Source: Lepidurus packardi (lineage: Eukaryota > Arthropoda > Branchiopoda > Notostraca > Triopsidae). From it: a stretch of 64,000 bases of DNA. Below the pieces are notes generated by a model. The model was given only the letters and a program-made list of their open reading frames with translations, did no database searches and was not told where the DNA came from. Position numbers and translations under genes: made by a program. Below, in pieces: positions 58,866 to 64,000 of the stretch (its first letter is position 1; every line of letters starts with the position of its first letter). The stretch lies in contig JAKZAN010000053.1 of assembly GCA_023053545.1 (NCBI GenBank), forward strand, positions 62,001 through 126,000, written 5' to 3'.

Positions 58866-61800
58866 ATGTTCAATAAATTCATACAAAGACCGGTATTATC
58901 TATAGTAATATCGCTCATTATTGCCTTGCTTGGTGTTTTGGCTATGGTGCAGTTGCCGGTGACGCAGTTTCCGTCGATTTCGCCGCCAAAAGTAAATGTT
59001 GTGGCTGCTTATCCGGGGTCGAACGGCGAATTGATGACCAAAGCGGTGTTGATTCCCCTTGAGCGCGCTATTAACGGTGTTCCAGGCATGAAATATATGA
59101 CTTCTGACGCTGGAAATGATGGAGAAGCGAGTATTCAGGTGATTTTTAATGTTGGAACAGATCCGAATCAAGCGGCTATAAATGTACAAAATCGCGTGGC
59201 ATCAGTCATCAATAAGTTGCCTCCATTAGTGGTTCGCGAAGGCGTAAAAATTACTCGGGAAGAATCCAATATGTTGATGTATATTAATTTGTACAGCACG
59301 GACCCAAAGGCAGATCAAAAATTTCTATTCAATTTTGCAGACATCAATTTACTAGCTGAACTCAAAAGGGTTGATGGCGTTGGGTTTGCAGATATTCTGG
59401 GTAATCGGGAATATGCAATGCGCATTTGGCTGAAACCAGACAGAATGTTAGCTTATAAAATTTCGGCAGATGAAGTAATGGAAGCTTTGGCACAGCAAAG
59501 TTTAGAAGCTTCTCCTGGAAAAACAGGTGAAAGTTCTGGAAAGCGATCGCAATCTTTTGAGTATGTGTTGAAATATTCTGGACGATTTAGCACAAAAGAT
59601 CAATATGAAAAGATTATTTTGAGATCCAACTCAAACGGCGAAATTTTGCGATTGAAAGATGTGGCCAATATCGAATTTGGGAGCTCCATGTATGATATCT
59701 ACTCGAACCTAAACGGGCGCGCATCTGCTGCGATTGTGCTAAAACAATCGTATGGTAGTAATGCTACACAAGTAATTAAAGCAGTAAAAGCAAAAATGGC
59801 TGAAATTAAGTCGACTTCATTTCCCAAGGGAGTTGATTATGAAATAAGTTATGACGTGTCGAATTTTTTAGATGCGTCGATTGAAAAAGTGCTGCACACA
59901 CTCGTTGAAGCATTTATTTTAGTGGGTCTTGTAGTATTTTTATTTTTGGGCGATTGGCGTTCTACAATTATTCCAGCCTTGGCAGTTCCAGTTTCTTTGA
60001 TTGGAACATTTATGCTGATGCAGTTTTTTGGCATATCAATCAATTTGATTACGCTTTTTGCGCTTGTTTTGGCAATTGGTGTCGTTGTTGATGACGCAAT
60101 TGTAGTGATTGAAGCTGTGCACGCTAAAATGGAAGAAGATCATTTATCGCCCATGAAAGCGACTAAGAAGGCCATGCATGAAATTGCGGGTGCCATTATA
60201 GCCATTACTTTTTTGATGGCTGCAGTTTTTATACCAGTTGCGTTTATGCCAGGTCCTGTTGGAATTTTCTATAGACAATTTTCAATCACGATGGCAACCG
60301 CCATAATCCTTTCAGGCGTTGTTGCGTTAACCTTAACTCCGGCGCTTTGTGCGATGATTTTAAAAAATAACCATGGAAAAATTAAAAAGAAAACTCCGAT
60401 TGACAGGTTTCTAGACGCATTTAACGATTGGTTTTTCCGATTAACGGGGATTTATCAAAACTTTCTAACCAAGATCATTACGCGTAAATTGTTGTTGTTT
60501 GGCGTACTACTTGCATTTTGTGGCGGTACTTATATTTTGAGTAACACAGTGCCGTCTGGTTTTATTCCGAATGAAGATCAAGGTATGTTTTATGCAATTA
60601 TTCAGACACCACCTGGTTCATCATTGGAACGAACAAACGAAATTTCTGAGCGACTTCAAAAAATTGCAGAAAACATTGAGGGTGTCCAATCGGTTTCTTC
60701 ATTAGCCGGATATGAGATCCTTACAGAAGGTACCGGGGCCAACTCTGGAACTTGCTTGATCAACCTTAAAAATTGGTCTGACCGTGAGCATTCAGTAACG
60801 GAAATCATTACTGAATTAGAAGAGAAATCGAAAAATATTACGGGTGCGAACCTCGAATTTTTTCAGCCACCGGCAGTTCCTGGATATGGTGCGGCAGGTG
60901 GATTTGAGCTCCGACTATTAGACAAAGCAGGTTCAGGCGATTATAAAAAGATGGAGCAGGTGAGCAATGATTTTGTGAAAGAGCTCAACAAACGTCCAGA
61001 ATTGATGTCGGTTTTTAGTTTCTACAGTGCTAGTTTTCCGCAATATATGCTGAGTATCGATAATGATTTAGCGCAGCAAAAGGGTGTTTCTATCGAAAAC
61101 GCAATGAATACGCTCTCTACATTAGTAGGCAGTAACTATGAAATTAGTTTCATTAAATACGATCGCCAATACAAGGTAATGGTGCAGGCTGCTCCAGAAT
61201 ATAGAGCATTACCGGAAGATATTTTGAAATTATATGTTAAGAACAACCGTGATGAAATGGTGCCTTTTGCGGCATTTATGAAAATGAAGAAGGTTTATGG
61301 TTTGTCTGAAATCACGAGGCACAATATGTATAATGCGTCTGAAATTAGTGGGGCTGCTGCTCCAGGATATAGCAGTGGTGTTGCCATAAAGGCTATTAAT
61401 GAAGTTGCATCAAAAACGCTGCCGCGAGGATTTGGAATCGATTGGGCAGGAATTTCGAAAGATGAAGTTTCGCAAGGCAACACTGCAGTTTGGATTTTCT
61501 TGATTTGCTTGGTGTTCGTCTACCTAATTTTAGCCGCTCAATATGAGAGTTTCATTTTGCCGTTTTCAGTAATATTATCTTTGCCAGCCGGTATTTTTGG
61601 CGCATTTTTAATGCTGCAACTGCTTGGCTTGGAAAATAATATTTATGCGCAAATATCCATGGTTATGCTTATTGGATTATTGGGTAAGAATGCGGTTTTG
61701 ATTGTCGAATATGCCATCCAAAAGCACCGCGCTGGTTATACTGTTTTGCAGGCCGCAATGGAAGGGTCGAAAGTAAGATTTAGACCTATTTTGATGACCT

Positions 61801-62033
61801 CATTCGCATTTATTGCGGGTTTGATACCACTGGTTCTGGCCACAGGCCCTGGTAAGATTGGCAATCGCACGATCGGGACAGCTGCAGCGGGCGGAATGCT
61901 ATTTGGTACTATTTTCGGGGTATTGATTATTCCAGGGCTGTATTATGTTATTGGTAGTATTTCCGAACGAATCAAGTTTGTTAAAAATGAAGAAGAAAAT
62001 CCATTAACCGAAGAAATTGATCACAATGTTTAA
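58866..62033 (+). CDS. RND efflux inner-membrane transporter (HAE1/AcrB family)
   Basis: 1055-aa proton-driven pump with 12 membrane helices and two large periplasmic loops. Proton-relay acids are visible in ALVLAIGVVVDDAIVVIE, and GPGKIGNRTIGTAAAGGM and MLIGLLGKNAVLIVEYA mark later helices. PSISPPKVNVVAAYPG near the N-terminus is typical of AcrB/MexB. Substrates are not predictable; hydrophobic drugs, bile-type or solvent compounds are usual. It follows the adaptor by 28 bases and overlaps the OMF gene by 8 bases. Confidence 0.95.
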   Translation: MFNKFIQRPVLSIVISLIIALLGVLAMVQLPVTQFPSISPPKVNVVAAYPGSNGELMTKAVLIPLERAINGVPGMKYMTSDAGNDGEASIQVIFNVGTDPNQAAINVQNRVASVINKLPPLVVREGVKITREESNMLMYINLYSTDPKADQKFLFNFADINLLAELKRVDGVGFADILGNREYAMRIWLKPDRMLAYKISADEVMEALAQQSLEASPGKTGESSGKRSQSFEYVLKYSGRFSTKDQYEKIILRSNSNGEILRLKDVANIEFGSSMYDIYSNLNGRASAAIVLKQSYGSNATQVIKAVKAKMAEIKSTSFPKGVDYEISYDVSNFLDASIEKVLHTLVEAFILVGLVVFLFLGDWRSTIIPALAVPVSLIGTFMLMQFFGISINLITLFALVLAIGVVVDDAIVVIEAVHAKMEEDHLSPMKATKKAMHEIAGAIIAITFLMAAVFIPVAFMPGPVGIFYRQFSITMATAIILSGVVALTLTPALCAMILKNNHGKIKKKTPIDRFLDAFNDWFFRLTGIYQNFLTKIITRKLLLFGVLLAFCGGTYILSNTVPSGFIPNEDQGMFYAIIQTPPGSSLERTNEISERLQKIAENIEGVQSVSSLAGYEILTEGTGANSGTCLINLKNWSDREHSVTEIITELEEKSKNITGANLEFFQPPAVPGYGAAGGFELRLLDKAGSGDYKKMEQVSNDFVKELNKRPELMSVFSFYSASFPQYMLSIDNDLAQQKGVSIENAMNTLSTLVGSNYEISFIKYDRQYKVMVQAAPEYRALPEDILKLYVKNNRDEMVPFAAFMKMKKVYGLSEITRHNMYNASEISGAAAPGYSSGVAIKAINEVASKTLPRGFGIDWAGISKDEVSQGNTAVWIFLICLVFVYLILAAQYESFILPFSVILSLPAGIFGAFLMLQLLGLENNIYAQISMVMLIGLLGKNAVLIVEYAIQKHRAGYTVLQAAMEGSKVRFRPILMTSFAFIAGLIPLVLATGPGKIGNRTIGTAAAGGMLFGTIFGVLIIPGLYYVIGSISERIKFVKNEEENPLTEEIDHNV

Positions 62034-63459
62034 TAAAAAATATCACAGAGCAACAGTCGTCGTTGTTACAGCGATTCTGGCAATATCATGCAAAACGCCT
62101 TTGGTTGTAGGTGCTCAAAAATCTGCAGAATTGCCTTTGTCTTATACAAGATCGAAAGATACGAGTAACATTGCAAGTATGCAGTGGCGAACTTTTTTCA
62201 AAGATCCAAATTTAAGCGCATTAATCGATACTGCTCTAGCCAATAATCAAGAATTGTTGATATCACTTCAGGAAATTGAAATTGCGAGAAATGATGTTCG
62301 AGTACGAAAAGGAGCCATATTGCCGGCAGTAGATTTGCGCGCAGGTACTGGATTTGACAAAGTGGGGAGGTATACGAGTCAAGGTGCTGGTGATGCCTCT
62401 ACCGAAATTATGCCTGGCAAAGAATTCCCAGATCCTCTTGGCGATGTCAAAGTGGCTGCCTACGCTAAGTGGGAAGTCGATATTTGGAAAAAATTGCGAA
62501 ATGCCAAAAAAGCAGCGATATCCCGCTATTTATCAACAGTGGAAGGGAAGAACTTTGTGGTCACAAATTTAGTAGCTGAAGTTGCTAATTCATATTATGA
62601 ATTATTATCATTAGACAAGCAGTTGCAAATTATTCAGCAAAATATTGCTTTGCAGCAGAACGCTTTAGAAATTGTTAGAATACAAAAACAAAATGCGCGG
62701 TCTACGGAACTTGCGGTTCAAAAATTTTCGGCTGAGGTCTTGGGTTCTACAAATAAAGAATTTGAGATACGACAAACGATTGTTGAAACCGAAAATAAAA
62801 TTAATTTTTTGTTAGCTCGATATCCCCAGCCCATTGCGCGCGCAGCAACAGGCTTTTTAGACATACCTGTAAACGAAATTCAATCAGGGTTACCTTCGCA
62901 ATTGTTAGCAAACCGACCTGATATTAAGCAAGCCGAGCTAGCACTAAAAGCTGCAAAGCTTGACGTAAAAGTTGCAAAAGCAGAATTCTATCCTTCCTTA
63001 GCTATTTCGGGCGGGATTGGATTTCAGGCCTTCAAATCGGCATACTTATTCTCAACTCCTGAGTCATTGTTGTATTCTTTAGCAACAGATATTGCAGCAC
63101 CATTAATTAATCGGAATGCAATTAAGGCTGAATTTAAAAGCGCAAATTCAAGACAAGTTCAAGCCCTCTACAATTATCAAAGAGTTCTAATGAATGGTTA
63201 TATGGAGGTTGTGAACCAAGTTTCGAAAATGTCCAACTTGCAAAAAAGCTACGACTTGCGAAATAAGCAGGTAGAAGCCTTAACTAAGTCTGTTGCCTAT
63301 GCAAACGATCTATTTAGATCTTCAAGAGCGGACTACTTAGAGGTATTGATGACGCAGCGCGATGCTTTAGAAAATCAGCTGGAATTAATAGAAACCAAGA
63401 AAGATATGCTGCTTACGAACGTTCAGGCTTACAGAAGTTTGGGCGGCGGATGGCGATAG
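62026..63459 (+). CDS. Outer-membrane efflux channel (TolC/OprM-NodT type)
   Basis: 477 aa from the ATG at 62026, which overlaps the pump gene's 3' end by 8 bases. Lipoprotein signal with LAISCKT (Cys 22 or so). Features of NodT-family OMFs: WRTFFKDPNLSALIDTALAN, AKWEVDIWKKLRNAKKAA, LANRPDIKQAELALKAA, FYPSLAISGGIGFQA. It completes a tripartite drug efflux system. A terminator follows. Confidence 0.93.
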   Translation: MFNKKYHRATVVVVTAILAISCKTPLVVGAQKSAELPLSYTRSKDTSNIASMQWRTFFKDPNLSALIDTALANNQELLISLQEIEIARNDVRVRKGAILPAVDLRAGTGFDKVGRYTSQGAGDASTEIMPGKEFPDPLGDVKVAAYAKWEVDIWKKLRNAKKAAISRYLSTVEGKNFVVTNLVAEVANSYYELLSLDKQLQIIQQNIALQQNALEIVRIQKQNARSTELAVQKFSAEVLGSTNKEFEIRQTIVETENKINFLLARYPQPIARAATGFLDIPVNEIQSGLPSQLLANRPDIKQAELALKAAKLDVKVAKAEFYPSLAISGGIGFQAFKSAYLFSTPESLLYSLATDIAAPLINRNAIKAEFKSANSRQVQALYNYQRVLMNGYMEVVNQVSKMSNLQKSYDLRNKQVEALTKSVAYANDLFRSSRADYLEVLMTQRDALENQLELIETKKDMLLTNVQAYRSLGGGWR

Positions 63460-63487
63460 TTTTGTTTATATTTTGTTAGTTATTAAG

Positions 63488-63510
63488 GCCAGCTATATGC
63501 TGGCTTTTTT
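63488..63510 (+). terminator. Terminator of the RND efflux operon
   Basis: GCCAGC-TATAT-GCTGGC followed by TTTTTT, 28 bases after the stop of the channel gene. Confidence 0.85.
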
Positions 63511-63664
63511 AATTTTTATGCTTTTTCTGATATACTTTTTTTTATGCAACTTCTTTTGTGGTACTTTTTGATTAATAGCATTCTTTGTTGTGAATAGGCG
63601 GTCATTCTGTGATTATTGCGAACTTTTCGTTTAAAGCTTCTTGTTTTTTGCCTGATTTTTATGG

Positions 63665-63690
63665 TTGTATTAAAATTACGTTTACTTTTG
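63665..63690 (+). promoter_or_regulatory. Promoter of the response regulator gene
   Basis: TACTTTTG at 63683-63690 is an exact -7 match; a TTG at 63665 is somewhat close (15 bases). Confidence 0.5.
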
Positions 63691-63733
63691 TAAATTCTTT
63701 CTTACAATAACAAGGCGCGGTCGTAATATAGTA

Positions 63734-64000
63734 ATGGCAATAACACAAATATTTCTGATAGAGGACGATTCGTTCTTTGGTGAAACTTTAAAATACCATT
63801 TAAAGTTAAATCCAGATTATGCTGTTAAGTTATTTAAATCCGGTAAAGAGTGTCTTGAAAATCTGTACTTAAAACCCGACATTATTTGCTTGGATTATCA
63901 TTTGCCAGATTGTTTTGGAACTGAGTTAATTGGCAAGATTCAGCAAATAAATAATAAGATACCAATTGTGGTTGTTAGCGGGCAGGACGATATTGAAGTG
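63734..64000 (+). CDS. Response regulator, cut by the window end
   Basis: 89 visible residues of a receiver domain. Acidic pair in FLIEDDSFFGETL, phospho-acceptor Asp in DIICLDYHLPDCFG, switch Ser in IVVVSGQDDIEV. The gene runs past 64000 with no stop, so any output domain (for example AAA and Fis in sigma-54 activators, common with such receivers in this group) cannot be seen. It has its own promoter. Confidence 0.88.
   Translation, partial: MAITQIFLIEDDSFFGETLKYHLKLNPDYAVKLFKSGKECLENLYLKPDIICLDYHLPDCFGTELIGKIQQINNKIPIVVVSGQDDIEV

Overview
The window looks like a chromosome segment from a member of the Flavobacteriaceae, most like Flavobacterium. It is AT-rich. Three secreted proteins end in type IX secretion (T9SS) sorting domains. 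It carries bacillithiol (bshB1) and menaquinone genes, tRNAs without an encoded CCA tail, many short lipoproteins with an early lipobox, and Bacteroidetes-type promoters (TTG or TTTG, about 19-23 bases, then TAnnTTTG). I see no prophage, CRISPR array, insertion sequence or plasmid function. Almost all of it is core or near-core genome.

Layout. 1-8100: a secreted endonuclease I behind an RsmB-type rRNA methyltransferase, a secreted alpha/beta hydrolase, the Kup potassium transporter, a Tyr-rich secreted protein with GGIR repeats, and a BNR/YCF48-like lipoprotein. 8110-9536: an ECF sigma factor, anti-sigma-like protein and sensor cluster in which sigma and sensor carry five +1 frameshifts. 9599-14832: a membrane-anchored SRPBCC/GyrI-like protein, a MazG-like pyrophosphohydrolase, IlvE, and the DUF4920, CxxCH-lipoprotein and MnmD operon. 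14966-22087: oxidative stress and inorganic carbon genes (OxyR with divergent Dps, SulP transporter with beta-carbonic anhydrase, LETM1-like protein, Cu/Zn SOD, DUF4142 and a 53-aa membrane protein). 22159-29908: a fatty-acid beta-oxidation operon (MarR, FadB-like, thiolase, acyl-CoA dehydrogenase) next to a long-chain acyl-CoA ligase.

30027-40182: an LTA-synthase-type sulfatase with a tyrosine phosphatase, PurL with a broken N-terminus, a beta-helix lipoprotein, then a hotdog thioesterase, MenF and BshB1. 40246-44704: tRNA-His, small proteins, an M28 peptidase, a dienelactone hydrolase, DUF1801 and a GliT-like flavoprotein. 44785-49044: a histidine kinase with its response regulator, two small genes, then a non-coding stretch with two hairpin elements and a perfect 122-bp tandem array built from the 3' tail of tRNA-Tyr. 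49213-57028: a TlpA-like thiol oxidoreductase, a persulfide-dioxygenase/rhodanese fusion with a TauE exporter, a J-domain/KTSC protein, a second T9SS nuclease and a stress-type SDR plus DUF892 pair. 57279-64000: a small hypothetical gene, a complete tripartite RND efflux operon and the start of a response regulator.

The main points for a second look are the tRNA-Tyr tail repeat array (48570-48979), the terminator-like hairpin with a T9 run at the frameshift inside purL (36084-36111), the cluster of +1 frameshifts in the ECF locus, and three related hairpin elements (48264, 48406, 57104). Sequencing error has to be excluded before the frameshifts are read as biology.
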